In this document: positions 34,495 through 46,972 of the stretch, piece after piece | Position numbering within the stretch: position 1 is the first letter of the stretch | Layout of the letters: the number at the start of each line of letters is the position of its first letter | NCBI GenBank assembly: GCA_019279435.1 | Contig: JAAALK010000084.1 | Span: forward strand, 13,574,174-13,638,173 | Reading direction: 5' to 3' | DNA: 64,000 nt | From: Zizania palustris | Lineage: Eukaryota; Streptophyta; Magnoliopsida; Poales; Poaceae | Translations under genes and position numbers: made by a program | Notes under the pieces: model-generated | Told to the model about the DNA's origin: nothing | The model's database searches: none | Seen by the model: only the letters and a program-made list of their open reading frames with translations

Positions 34495-37400
34495 CATCAG
34501 AGTAGAGGGGAACATACTCCGGCCTTGTATAATATACCGTTGATTATTTGATAATTCCTGGCTCTAAGCTTTAATCTTGACAGCTGAGGCTCTTCGGGCA
34601 AATTTGTTCCTCCCTGTAAAAGTTCCATGATCGAATTTTTCCAATCTGCACTAGGAATGCAAAGAATCTCCGCAGAGGGAACTTGTGGCACCGAAGGTAT
34701 GTTGAGCTCCTCATAGAAAGCTTCTTCGGGCACATCCACAGCTCCGGCTGCAGCCTTCGCTAAGATGTCCGCTTGCACGTTTTCCGCTCTTGGTATACTC
34801 CAAATGGAAATACCCTTGAAGTGTGCTTCGATTTTACGGATTTCTTCTAAATACTTTGCAAGCTGTGGATGCCGAACTTGGAAACTTTTGTCTACGTGCC
34901 CTGCTACTATCTGAGAATCTGTTTTTATGATTATTCTTGTAGCCCCTAGAGCACGTGCTTTTCGAAGTCCCAATAAGATTCCTTCATACTCCGCTATATT
35001 ATTGGTAGACTTAAAGTTGAGTCTTGCGGAGTACATTGCTCTTTGCCCTGAAGGTGAAATTAATACTGCTCCGATACCTGCTCCGGATGCTTGAAAAGCC
35101 CCATCGGAATATACAGTCCACAGTCCGTCACTTGATTTCTCCGGAATCAAATTCGCAAGTGGAGTCCATTCTGCTACGAAGTCTGCTAGGACTCTGGATT
35201 TGATTGCTGTCCTTGCTAGAAAAGATATGCCGAAGGGTGCTAGCTCAACTGCCCACTTCCCGATTCTTCCGGTGGAATCTTTGCTTCGGAGCATATCTCC
35301 CAAAGGATAGGAAGTTGGTACAATTACATTGTGAGCCAAAAAATAATGCCTTAATTTCCTCGAGGCCATTACCAGAGCATAAACGAACTTCTCAAGTTCG
35401 GAGTATCTTGTCTTCGCTCCTGATAATGCTTCGGATACAAAATAAACAGGATTTTGCATCAACTTCCCACTGCAATTTAATTCTCTCACAAGGACTGCAC
35501 TGACAGCAGAGCCTGTAGCCGCAAGATAAAGAAGTAGGGTTTCGTCCGCAGTAGGCACCGTGAGTGTAGCAAGATTACTGAGATACTCTTTAATATCTTC
35601 GAAGCTTTTTTGACACTCCGGTGTCCATGCAAAATCTTCGGACCCTTTCAATGCTTTGAATATAGGTAAACTTCTCTCCGCAGACCTTGATAAAAACCTG
35701 CTAAGTGCGGCCAGACGCCCAGTTAGCTTTTGCACTTGCTTTAAATTTTCCGGAGGAGCCATCTTCTGCAGCGCAGTTATTTGAGTAGGGCTAGCTTCAA
35801 TTCCCCTACTTGAAACTAAATACCCTAACAATTTTCCAGCCTTAGCTCCGAATATACATTTTTCGGGGTTAAGACGGATCCCACATGCCCGAAGGCTATT
35901 GAATGTTTCTGCTAAGTCTAGGCTATGTTGGTGCTTTATAGCGCTCTTTATTACAATATCATCCATATAGGCCTCCACATTGCGACCTAATTGATGACCT
36001 AGAGCCTTAGCAACTAATCTCGAAAAAGTAGCCCCGACATTTCTTAGGCCGAAGGGCATTCTTACATAACAGAAGACTCCCGAAGGAGTTACGAAGCTTG
36101 TCTTGATTTCATCTTCGCGCTTCAACCATATTTGATGATAACCAGAATACGCGTCAAGGAAGCTTAATAACTCCGAACCTGCGGTGGAGTCAACCAGTTG
36201 ATCAATTCGGGGCATGGGGTAGGGGTCACGTGGGCATGCTTTATTTAAGGATGTGAAATCAATGCACATGCGCCACTTTTCGGAAGACTTCTTTCTGACG
36301 AAGACTGGGTTGGCTAACCATTCTGTGTGAGCCACTTCTCTGATAATCCCAGCCTTTAATAATTTTTCAACTTCGTCCTTAGCTAGAGCAGCTCTTTCTG
36401 CGGACATCTTCCGGAGTCCTTGTCGAACAGGCCGGGCCTTCAGGTTTACAAGTAAACTGTGTTCAATGATATCCCGATCGACTCCGGTGATATCTTCGTC
36501 AGACCAAGCAAAGACATCCAAATTTTCTTCCACCACCTTTTCCAAGGAGGTTGCAACTTCAGGAGGTAAATCTTTACCAAATTGAAAAGTGTACTCTTTA
36601 CCATCTTTAACAATGACCTTTGTTGCAATCTCTCCTTCGGGACTTGGTCTCGGAAAGGACTTCTTCGAAGCTTCGGAGGAGGCTGAAAAAATTTCTTTAT
36701 TATCCTGCACACTGTTTACTTGCCTCGGATCAAGAGGGGGACCATAACCATATTCCGCCCTCCGAGCAATGGCTTGATCTCCGAAGATTGTAAGGACTCC
36801 TGCTTGTGTGGGCATCTTCATGCACAAATAATTGTGATGCGCCACAGCTCCGAACTGGTTCAGCATGCCTCTTCCGAAGATGACGTTATAAGCATACGGG
36901 GCATCTACAACATCGAAGATTACTTCCTCAGTCCGGGCCAATAAACCTTCTCCGAAGGTAACTTCCAGGCCTATTTGGCCAAGTGCATCAAGCGGAGGTC
37001 CTGCGAAACCTTGCAGAGGACGAGCCGCTGGAAGGAGATGCTTCCTGGAAATGCACAATTGATCGAAGGCTTGAACAAAAATGATATCTGCCGAACTACC
37101 TCCGTCAATCAGCACCCTTCGAACTTCAGTGCCCGCAATATCAGCAGTGATAACCAATGGATCTGCGTGCGGGAACTTAATACCAACTGCATCCTCCGTA
37201 GAAAAAGATATCGGAACGTGAGACCACTCCGGCATTGCAGCTGCAGATGACGAAGTCCCAATATGACCTACTTCCTGAACGTACTCTCTTCGCTGTCTCT
37301 TGGACATGCTTCCGAGGGTACCTCCTCCGGAGATAGGGAGAACTACTCTTTTTCCTCTATCTTGCCCTTCCTCTTGCTTCAGAGGTGGCATAAGATTGGC

Positions 37401-37799
37401 CACCGGAGGGTGTCTTGCAGCATCAAAGTTTTCTATCTGCGCCACAGCCTGGACTGGCTCTGGGCGCATTGCAGCTGGACTTCGGTCGGTACTGCCTCGA
37501 CCCGAAGTTCTCTCTAAGTACTCTCCCCTTAGGGTAAGTATAGCCTTGCAAGTATCAGTTGCATGGCTTCGATTTTCTCCATGGATGCAGCAGAAAAGGG
37601 TCTGGCCCTTGCCAGCCATTTTCCCTGGCGGCCTCCAGCCGCTGGTTCCCCGTAGACTGTGGAGCTCTCTGTGTAAACTTCTGTGGGGGTGCAATATTCA
37701 TGACTTCCGAACGAGGGTGCTTTTGCCCTCTTCTCCGATCCTGTTGCACTTCAAAGACTGGCTCTTGTGGCTGTGCCGAAGTTTTCACTTCTACTTTAA
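34495..37799 (-). pseudogene. gypsy 2 gag (partial), protease, reverse transcriptase and RNases H
   Basis: Open from about 37640 to 34498. The zinc-knuckle-like CCIHGENRSHATDTC is near 37590, protease DGGSSAD near 37100, reverse transcriptase with YMDD near 35965, RNase H (YLAATGSAVSAVLV) near 35510, and archaeal-type RNase H (YSDGAFQASG) near 35100. Bases 37645-37799 continue gag in another frame, owing to a 4-nt deletion near 37640 relative to gypsy 3. Gag then stops abruptly at the Helitron end. Confidence 0.9.
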
Positions 37800-37827
37800 C
37801 TAGTGAGAGGCCCGTGCGTTGCAACGG
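37800..37827 (-). other. Helitron 3' terminus
   Basis: On the plus strand CTAG is followed by TGAGAGGCCCGTGCGTTGCA, which reads as the usual grass Helitron 3' end on the minus strand. The 10-bp palindrome CGTTGCAACG is the core of the terminal hairpin. The adjacent base is A (plus), consistent with A/T target choice. Confidence 0.82.
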
Positions 37828-38043
37828 ATGCATAATGTTAACGGTAATATATTTAGAACATGATATATTTGCCGAACACATTTGTTTAGTAATATTGCGA
37901 TGATAAGAAACAATGCAATATATTATTCCTCAAAACAATACATAGAAGTATGCTTTATATATAAAGTGTCATTGAATATTTATAATTACAGATCTGGTAT
38001 AAAATCGTACAATATAATATACAGTGAGCACATCTTCTTTTAT

Positions 38044-39294
38044 CTACTCAGTGAGCACTTCCTTGTAGACGATATTCTTCGTTAGCGTGCTTGTTGAATT
38101 GATTCCACTATTTTTCTCCGGAGCGGCGAGTATTTTGATGTTGCTACGAGAAGTTGCTCGTGACAGAGCTACATATAGTTGTCCATGAGAGAACACCGGG
38201 TTCGGGAGGTATATTCCAACATGTGGTATTGTTTGCCCCTGTGCTTTATTAATTGTCATTGCAAAACTCACCCTAACAGGAAATTGACTCCTATTAAACT
38301 TGAAGGGGAACATCTCATCGTCGGAGGGGCACAAGGGTATGCGTGGAAGGAAGACTCTCTCACCAGCATGTTGTCCCAATACAATTTCAGCATCGATAGT
38401 ATTTCTTTGAAATGCTCGGACTATCAACCTAGTCCCATTACACATACCATTGGCCGGGTCAAGATTTCTGAGCAAAATCACCGGACAATTAACCTTGAGT
38501 TTTAATATATGTGGAGGTAACCCATTTGGCGTTAATGAATTCAAGAACTCAGATGGATAATGGTTGCATGGATCATCGACTGCTCGATCATGACTGTGAT
38601 AAATCATCTCGTCACCAGGAAAACGTTCGATAAGCTTCATGTTTATTGCATCAACGTTCTCATTCCTCGTTGACAAAATAGCTCGAGATATGATGTAGTC
38701 TGCATCAGTCATGTTTGCACCTAACATTGGAAATACCATGTCAATAAGACTATCAATGTCTGATTCTGCACCAGTGTAGGGTACACATATTTCGTCGGGT
38801 AAATTTACATAGTCATCATCAATGGTTTCTTCAATGCCATTGCCAATCCGTAGCAGGTAGTATGAAAACCATATATCTGATCGAGCTCTCATGTTATGGA
38901 CAAGTCTCAACTGATGCATGTTATCCCATAGGTAAGATCTACGCAATGTTGCGTTTACAATTTGAGCCCTGTTCCCCTTTCGTATAACTGGAAGAACTTG
39001 TCTGAAGTCACCTCCAAAAACCATTGTTTTGCCTCCAAATGGTAGATTGGGCTTTTCCATTATGTCTCTCATGCTCTTGTCCAACGCCTCAATTGCCTGT
39101 CTTTTTGTCATGGAGACTTCATCCCATAATATGAGCGAAGCTTTTTGAAGAAGCTTCGCAGTACCACTTTGTTTGGTGAAGTTACACACTGCATTATCTT
39201 GTATGCTTAGTGGTATCTTGAACCTTGAATGAGCCGTCCTACCTCCAGGCATGATGGAAGCAGCAACACCAGATGTTGCAGTAGCAATAGCTAT
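38044..39294 (-). pseudogene. Helitron helicase, C-terminal part
   Basis: This is a Pif1-like SF1 helicase, from the residues after Walker A to the stop at 38044. Visible motifs are SLILWDEVSM (motif II), MVFGGDFRQVLPV (motif III), NCPVILLRNLDPANGMCNGT, MTINKAQGQT (motif V) and LYVALSRAT (motif VI). The frame is fully open. It is separated from its N-terminal half by the 10.8-kb copia B insertion, which lies about 25 codons after the Walker A box. Confidence 0.92.
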
Positions 39295-39299
39295 CTTTC

Positions 39300-41278
39300 T
39301 GAGAAACCAAGGGTGGTTTCGGTGTATGTGATGAGTGATTGACAGGATTATTTACCCTCTGTTCGAAGGGTACCTCCGAAGGGGCTTCGGAGGTGGTACC
39401 TCCGAAGGGTGTTCGGAGGTGTGTCACCGGAGTGTGTTCGGTGTTTGCTTGCTGCAGCTGTGCAGCGGAGTGTACCTGTCGGAGGGGTCCGACAGTACAC
39501 GATGACTGGGTTCGTACCGAAGGCTTCGGTACTTTGGGCGGTACACCGGAGTGTGTACCGGAGGTTGCTAACCCGGAGAGGTCTCCGGAGTTCTGGATAC
39601 ACTTGTCTGCTTGTCGGTGGTGCGCAGGGACTTCGGAGGCGACGGACAGGGTTCGAGCCGGGTGAACCTGGGTCAAGCAGGAGGCTTGATGCCAGGGGAG
39701 CGGGGAGCTCCGTCACGGTGGCTGCGAAGGTGGTCCGGGTCAGTCCTCGGGTCGAGGCGTGCCAGGTGAAGGCAGAGAGTGCGGAGGGTGGCTCCGGCTG
39801 AAGGTACTCCGAGACAAAGTCCTCGGAGGTGAGGCACTTCGAAGGTACTCCGAATGGAGTGACTTCGGAGTTGGTGGATCAAGTCCTCCGCGGAGGCAAG
39901 GAGTTCGAAGTGTGCTCCGGAGGGAGACACTCGAAGGTTACCCGACGAAGGTCTCAGAAGTCGAGGCGCATCGAAGGCATGGTCTGGGTGAGGCTCGTCG
40001 AGGAGTGTGCTCGGGAAGAGGCACTGCGACGGAGTGCTCATGGAATGCTTCATGCGGAGGCCTTGGACGAAGGAGGGACTTCGAAGGGTGGTACTCCGAA
40101 GGTGAGGCTTCGGAGTAAGGATGACTTGAGGTGCTTCGGCCATGCATGGCTTCGGTACACGGACGGACGGTGTTCGAGCTCGGAGTAGCTGCGAAGCCGT
40201 GGTGATCCACTCCGGAGGTGGTGGTGCGAAGGCCCAAGGGCTTTGACGGCTTCGGCTCAAAACCGTCACTGTATCGAAGGAATTCTTCGGCGGAGCGAAG
40301 GCCTTCAGGCTGCAGGCTTCTCGCCGAAGCTACCGCACCTTCGGGTGCGAAGGGAGGTTCCAGAAGTCAACTCTGTAAAGGCTGACACTGTCTGTTCTGA
40401 AAAAGGCTGACACTGTCCCCTCTGCAGCTGACAGAGAAGCCTCCAAAATAAAGGTGGACTACCTTTTGTACCCCTTTGTTCTGTAGAGACAAATCTGTTG
40501 TAAACCCTAGGGGTAATGTAGTCACTTCCTTAGGATGAATCCATGGGCTATAAATATGGGGGCTCGGTAGGTAACATTTAACACTTTGAGCATTTACTGT
40601 TGAGCTCCTGTAGACAGACCTCACTGTATTCATTCTGAGTTCAATACATTTTGTGTTCCTTGTTCAAGCGGCGAAGCCCTGCTTCTGTGTGCTTTTGCTT
40701 GAGCTCGTATTACATACTTCGCTAGTTTTAGTTCACCGAAGCCTGTCTTGGCGAAGGGTGTTTTTATCGCGAAGTGTGTTTTACAGTGTGCTGTCGCTCT
40801 GTGTAACACGAGGCAAGACCTCGCTGCTTACTAGCGAAGCCCTGTTCTGTTCCCGTAGTGCTTCTTGTGTCGAAGCCCTTAGCGTAGTCCATTTGCGTGT
40901 GCGTGTAGACCTTCGGGTACGAAGCCCAGCACCCGTTGCTGTCGCCAAGTACTTGGTCGAAGTCCTCAGAGGGCTGTCCACTCTTGCGAAGGGTGAAGTG
41001 CGAAGCCTGCTCGAAGCACCTCGTGTGCGGAGCCTGCACTGACTTAGCAGAGTAGATTTTCGAGGGTTGTTAGTGGAGCGAAGTCTTCTTGGCTTCGAAC
41101 TTTTGCTCCTGCGAAGCCTGTGTTCGGAGCTGTCGAAGTACCTCCGAACCAGACCTTCGAAGGTTGTGTTCGAAGCCTGTTCCGCAGAAGACAGAACAGA
41201 ACCGAAGGCTAAGTTTTTAGCCAGAAATTTTAAAAGCTCCCATTCACCCCCCCTCTGGTCGCCGTTTCCGGTCCAACA
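39300..41278 (+). repeat. 5' LTR of copia B
   Basis: This 1979-bp LTR runs TGAGAAACCAAGG...GGTCCAACA. It is GC-rich, with many CTTCGAAG, CGGAGG and TCCGAA words in its first 1.1 kb. A TATAAATA box is at 40549-40556. Long frames occur in it on both strands but are not conserved in the A LTR, so I do not call genes. Confidence 0.96.
40549..40556 (+). promoter_or_regulatory. TATA box in copia B 5' LTR
   Basis: TATAAATA lies about 730 bp before the LTR end; the copy in the 3' LTR is at 49399-49406. A core promoter role is inferred from sequence and from the matching box in copia A. Confidence 0.6.
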
Positions 41279-41280
41279 AT

Positions 41281-41292
41281 TGGTATCAGAGC
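41281..41292 (+). promoter_or_regulatory. Primer-binding site of copia B
   Basis: TGGTATCAGAGC, complementary to initiator tRNA-Met, lies two bases after the LTR. Confidence 0.93.
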
Positions 41293-41342
41293 AGGTTAAG
41301 ATCACCAGTTGACCTTAACCGGTTTTGTGATCTGTTGGCGAC

Positions 41343-43804
41343 ATGGATAGAGGCAGTAAAATTCCTCTGTTCGATGGGACAGACTTTGCATACTGGAAGG
41401 TGCGCATGGAGGCTTACTTGTTAAGCCAAGGAAATGCAATTTGGGAGATTGTGGACTCACAATACTCCATCCCTGATACCCGCACCACTCAAACCGAAAA
41501 AGATCAGTACATTGCCAACTCGAAGGCAAGGAACATACTGTTCATTGGTCTGAGTCGGAGTGAGTTTGATAGGGTGCAGCACCTTAGGACTGCTAGGGAG
41601 ATTTGGACAACACTCACTGTCTTTCATGAGGGCTCTGCTCAGATTAAGGCCAGGCGCCAAAGCACCTACAATCAACAGTATCAGATGTTTGTGCAGGCAC
41701 CTGGTGAATCTGTAGATGCCATGTTTTCTCGCTTTGACGCGATAGTGAGTAACTTGCGATCCAACGGGACGCTTGCTTACAGTGATCACGATAGGGCTAT
41801 CAAGCTTCTCTATGCTCTTGATCGTAGCATATGGGAAGTGAAGATATCCAGCATTGAGGAGTCCACAGGCTATGACACTCTAACCTGTGATGAACTCTTT
41901 AGCAAGCTGAAGTCCACAGAGATTGCCAAGGCATCTCTTGCAGTGCACAGAAGCTCTTTGCCACAGCCATTGGCATTGGTTTCTAGCACTAGCCGTGGCA
42001 CCACTGCAGAACCAAGCACTTCAGGCACTTGTGTTCTTGCAGATGGTTTTGCTTTGTCCTCCCTGGTCTCCGTCACAAAGGAGCAGGTGGACACTCTAGC
42101 TGATGATGAGCTTGCTCTCATTGCCCGGAGGTTCACCCGCTTTCATCATGAGAGACGGGATCAGAGGAGAAGTGGTTTTAGTGGCTGCTATGAATGTGGC
42201 GACACCTCTCACATTAAGGCCAATTGCCCCAAGGTCAAAAGAGAGATGAGAGTGACCGCCCCAAATTCCACAAAAAGGAGAGGAAGCCCTTTGTGAAGGG
42301 CAAGCGCGGCAAAATGGCTAAGAAAGTAGCCAAGGCCGCTTCCAGAGCTTTTGTTGCTGCTCTCAGCGACATCGACACTTCCTCAACTGAGGAGTCGAGC
42401 TCTGAGGAGGAGGAGTCCCCAAGGAAGGAGGACAAAAAGGACAAGAAGGGACGTGACTTCACCGGCCTTTGCTTCATGGCCGACAGCGATCACAGCGGCG
42501 ATGAGCTTGACTCATCTGAGGTAAACCTATCATCTGACCAGCTACTAATTAAATTAGATGAGCTGAATGAAGTAGTGCTAGGTCAGGATAGATTACTTGT
42601 GCAAGCCGCTAGAGAAAGAAAAGACCTTAGACTTAGGCTAGAAAATGTTTCTACTGAATATGCCATGCTTAAGTCTAAGTTTGATGATGCTGAATGTGAA
42701 TCATGTTCTGTTGTCATGAGTGAGCTTGCTCAGTTGCGTTCTGTTCATGCTCAAACTCTTTCTGAGCTTGAGACTGCACAGAAGCAGCTTTTGGAGGTGG
42801 ATTCTAGACCTCATGATGTTATTGATTGCATGAACTGCTGTTTATTACGCGATAGCATTAATTTACGTGATAAGCATGTTCATGATTTAGAGGCTAGATT
42901 GGAGAGGGCCGGTAGTTCTAAGGATGTGCAACCTGTTTGTGACACTTGCATTACCCTTAAGGACCAGCTAGGCACTGTCAGAGAGCGAGCTGAAAACCTC
43001 ATGTCCGAAAATGAATACCTTCTTTCTGTGGTGAACAAATGCACTGAGGGGAAGGGTAGGATGGATTTGCTCTTGGCCAAGACCAAGTTGTGTGCTGACA
43101 GAGCCGGGGTAGCTCTAGGTTTGGGTTTTGAGAGGATAGCTTCAGACAGTAAGACCAAAACTGTTTTTACCTCTCCCACCACCCTAGAGAAAGAGAGAGC
43201 TCTGTTGGACACCCCATCAGCCAAAAAGCCTACCCATCCACCAAAGAAAACCACACCTCCTATCAAGAAAAATCCTCCCAAGAAAACCACTCAGAAGAAA
43301 CCTAAGGAGCCTGTGAGAATTGCTCCTGTGACCCATGAGAGTGCCCCCAGGAGAGTGTTTCACTGTTCTTATTGTCAGCGGGCGGGTCATTTGATTGGTT
43401 TCTGTTTCCGTCGCATCAAGGATGAGCGACGTGCACAGGCGATGAGCTATCAGGACATGCATTACCCATCTTTAGGTATGCATGAGTCTGAGTTCTACTC
43501 TCGTCCTGTTTTAGAGGCTCCTCGTGCTTCTCGGAGAGGTTTTGCTCCTCAAGGTGTTCACCATGTTCCATATGGTGGTAGACCTCGGGCGAGTAGGTTT
43601 GTACCTCGTCAGAGTAGGAGACCTCTACATGCTTTTCGTTCTTTGCATGTAGGTAGACCTCGCACTTTGCATCATTCTGATTTTTATGTGCGTAGACCGT
43701 CTACTTCTACTGTGCCTACTACTCGTGTCACTCAGTGCTGGATGCCTCGTCATTATTTTACTCACCCCAGCACTGAGCGATCGAGACGTTTTCATCATGT
43801 GTAG
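41343..43804 (+). pseudogene. copia B gag
   Basis: It begins MDRGSKIPLFDGTDFAYWKV, the UBN2-type copia gag start. The first knuckle CYECGDTSHIKANC is at about 42185-42230. A frameshift near 42240 (one base lost or two gained relative to copia A) follows. In the new frame come a Lys-rich stretch, an acidic Ser-rich stretch, coiled-coil-like sequence with repeated INLRDKHVHDLEARL-type heptads, and a second knuckle CSYCQRAGHLIGFC near 43365. The frame ends with TAG at 43802-43804, directly before protease and in the same frame. The TAG could be a mutation or a gag-pol stop. Confidence 0.9.
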
Positions 43805-44753
43805 GCGACAGGTCGAGGCTTGGAGGGCACGTGGATCATGGACTCCGGTTGTTCGCGCCACATGACCGGAGATGCAAATTGGTTCTCCAGCCTCACCACA
43901 ACCAAGCAAAGGGAACATATCACCTTCGGAAACAATCGAAGGAGTAGAGTGAAAGGTAAAGGTGTGGTAAGAATTAATTCGAACTTCACTCTCAAAGATG
44001 TTGCTTTGGTTGAGAACCTGGGATACAATTTGCTGTCTGTATCTCAGTTGCTTGATGAGGGCTTCGAAGTGCGATTTCATCGCGATACTTCGCAAGTGCT
44101 CAATTCTGATGGCGTTGTGGTGTGTAAGATCTTTAGGGTTGGGAGAGTTTTTGGAGCTGATTTTTCAGAGTCGTCTGGTTCTTCTCATTGCCTTGTTGCA
44201 CACTCGACTTCTGAGCTTTGGAAGTGGCATAGGAGACTAGGGCACATGAGCTTTGAGTTGCTCGCTCGTCTGAGCGCCCTAGGTTGATCCGAGGATTGCC
44301 CAAGCTCAAGTTTGAGAAGAATTTAGTTTGCGCTCCATGTCGACATGGAAAAATGATTGCCGCTTCGCATTCGCCAGTCACCACTGTGATGACTGAACAG
44401 CCCGGAGAACTTCTCCATATGGACACTGTAGGTCCTTCTCGGGTTAGTTCTTTAGGCGGGAAGTGGTATGTACTTGTTATTGTCGACGATTTCTCTCGCT
44501 ACTCTTGGGTCTTCTTTCTTGCCAGCAAGGATGAAGTGTTTTCACACTTTCGGAGCTTGGCTTTGAGACTGTTCACTGAACTCCCAGGTGCATTAAAATT
44601 CATTCGAAGTGATAATGGCACCGAGTTCAAAAATAGTCTCTTTGTTGACTTTTGCATTGAGCATGGCATAGAACATCAATTCTCTGCTCCGCGGGTTCCT
44701 CAACAGAACGGTGTTGTTGAGAGGAAAAACCGCACTTTGGTTGAGATGGACTA
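43805..44753 (+). pseudogene. copia B protease and integrase core
   Basis: Protease is seen as IMDSGCSRHMTGD (active-site Asp-Ser-Gly). The integrase zinc region has WHRRLGH and CAPCRHGK, and the DDE residues are all present: HMDTVGPS, RSDNGTEF and QQNGVVERKN. A one-base loss near 44285 puts the zinc region and the core in different frames. A one-base gain near 44750 (GATGGACTAGG) shifts the frame again. Confidence 0.9.
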
Positions 44754-46972
44754 GGACGATGCTTGATGAGCATAGGACTCCTAGAAAATTCTGGGCTGAG
44801 GCCATGAACACTGCTTGTTACATCTCAAACCGAATTTTCTTGCGCTCAATTTTAAATTTGACATCTTATGAGCTGCGTTTTGGGAGACAGCCCAAGGTTA
44901 CTCATCTTCGAGTTTTTGGCTGTCGCTGCTTTATCCTAAAACGTGGTAACTTGGATAAATTTGAGTCGCGATCTTCTGACGGGATCTTTTTGGGTTATAC
45001 TACTCATGGTCATTCTTATCGTGTTTATAACTTGGAAACTAACACTGTCATCGAGTCATGTGATGTGACTTTTGATGAATCAACCCCCTCTGTTAGTTCT
45101 GCTTTTGAACAGGCAAATGAACACGACATGGAACAGACCTTATTCGAAGACGAAGATCCCGGAGAATTCGAGGATGAACCCCTACTACCCTCGACGTCAA
45201 CCCCCGAAGCTGACCCCGCTTCTACTACTTCGGCACGAGGTCCCGAAGCGACTACCTCAACATCGGTCATCTTGGACCGCTCCAACGCACAAGTTGAGGG
45301 GGAGACTGCATCCCGCCGCGAGGCTCCACATCATGTTCAAAGGATGCACCCTCCCGAGCAGATCATTGGTGAGCTTGATCAAAGGGTAACACGTTCTCAC
45401 GCTCATTTTACTAATGCTGCTTTTGTTGCTTCTTTCGAGCCCTTAGATGTTAGTCATGCACTTTCTGATTCTAGTTGGATCAATGCCATGCATGAAGAGC
45501 TTGAGAATTTTGAAAGAAACCAAGTCTGGACTTTAGTTGATCCTCCACCTAATGTTCATTTCATTGGAACAAAATGGATTTTTAAAAATAAACAAGGGGA
45601 GGATGGGACAATTGTTAGAAATAAGGCTAGACTAGTAGCTCAGGGCTTTTCTCAACTAGAAGGGATTGATTTTACTGAAACTTTTGCACCTGTTGCACGC
45701 CTTGAGGCCATTAGGATTTTGCTTGCCTTTGCGACATCCCGGGGATTCAAACTCTATCAAATGGATGTCAAAAGTGCTTTTCTTAATGGCTTCATAGGCG
45801 AAGATGTTTATGTAAAACAACCCCCTGGTTTTGAAAACCCCAAGTACCCACATAAAGTCCTTAAACTTCATAAGGCTCTTTATGGACTCAAGCAGGCCCC
45901 TCGGGCGTGGTATGATAGACTTAAGTCTTTTTTGCTTGAGCGAGGGTATTTGATGGGCTCTGTTGATAAAACCTTGTTTACTCTCAAGCATGGCAAATAT
46001 TTCCTCCTAGTGCAGATTTATGTGGATGATATCATCTTTGGTGGCTCTTCTCATGCTTTAGTTGCCGAGTTTGCAGATACCATGAGCAGGGAGTTTGAAA
46101 TGTCGATGATGGGTGAACTCACCTTTTTCCTTGGTTTGCAAATCAAGCAAAGCAAACAAGGTACTTTTGTCCACCAGACAAAGTACACCAAGGACCTGCT
46201 CAAGAAATTTGACATGTCCGATGCGAAGCCTCTCGCCACTCCAATGGCTACGTCTGTAGCATTGGACCCTGACGAAGATGGAGAAGCCATAGATCAGAAG
46301 GAGTTCCGGAGCATGATCGGCTCCCTCCTCTACTTGACTGCCACGAGGCCGGACATACACTTCGCTGTGTGTCTGTGCGCTCGTTTTCAGGCTTCACCAC
46401 GAGCTTCGCACCGCCAAGCGGTAAAGCGCATCCTAAGGTATCTCAAACACACCCTTGAATTTGGCATATGGTATTCATCGTCTTCATCTTTATGTCTTAG
46501 AGGTTATTCAGATGCGGATTTTGCTGGGTGTAGAATTGATAGGAAGAGTACCTCTGGTACTTGTCATTTTCTGGGTACGTCTCTGGTTTGCTGGTCTTCC
46601 CGCAAACAGTCTAGTGTTGCACAATCGACGGCTGAGGCCGAATATGTTGCTGCAGCTAGCTGTTGCTCTCAGATTTTGTGGATGGTTTCCACTTTGCGGG
46701 ATTTCGGGTTAGATTATAAGAGTGTTCCACTTTTCTGTGATAACACTAGTGCTATTTGTATTGCAAACAACCCGGTTCAGCACTCCAGAACCAAACACAT
46801 TGATGTACGGTATCATTTTCTCAGAGATCACAATGAGAAGGGTGATATTGAACTTCAATATGTTGATACCCAACACCAGCTTGCCGATATTTTTACAAAA
46901 CCCCTCGATGCTTCTCGGTTTGCTTACTTGCGTGGGGAACTTGGTATTTGTCATCCCTACGGCATTGTGTGA
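44754..46972 (+). pseudogene. copia B integrase C-terminus, reverse transcriptase and RNase H
   Basis: It is open from 44754 to the TGA at 46970-46972. It holds the integrase C-terminal SSDGIFLGYTTHGHSYRVYN region and an acidic linker. The reverse transcriptase has KWIFKNKQGED, YQMDVKSAFLNGF, ALYGLKQAPRAW and YVDD in QIYVDDIIFGG. RNase H has YSDADFAGC, STAEAEYVAA, CDNTSAICIANNP and QLADIFTKPL. This segment looks functional in itself, but it is out of frame with the upstream integrase core. Confidence 0.92.

Larger units (their letters stand above)
27944..37799 (-). mobile_element. Tat-type Ty3/gypsy element 2, truncated by the Helitron
   Basis: The 3' LTR is 27944-28438. Going right come the antisense gene (28892-32509, plus), a 61-bp minisatellite and pol on the minus strand. 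At 37799/37800 the gag coding sequence is interrupted by the CTAG end of a Helitron. The rest of gag, the primer-binding site and the 5' LTR are not seen to the right of the Helitron within this window. It is close in sequence to gypsy 3 and more distant from gypsy 1. Confidence 0.92.

Noticed and set aside
38179..38505. Plus-strand frame over the Helitron 3' part
   Set aside because: It is antisense to the well-supported helicase coding sequence.
39409..39801. Long plus-strand frame in the copia B LTR, duplicated at 48259-48651
   Set aside because: It lies wholly within the GC-rich LTR, exists twice only because LTRs are duplicated, and is not open in the related LTR of copia A.
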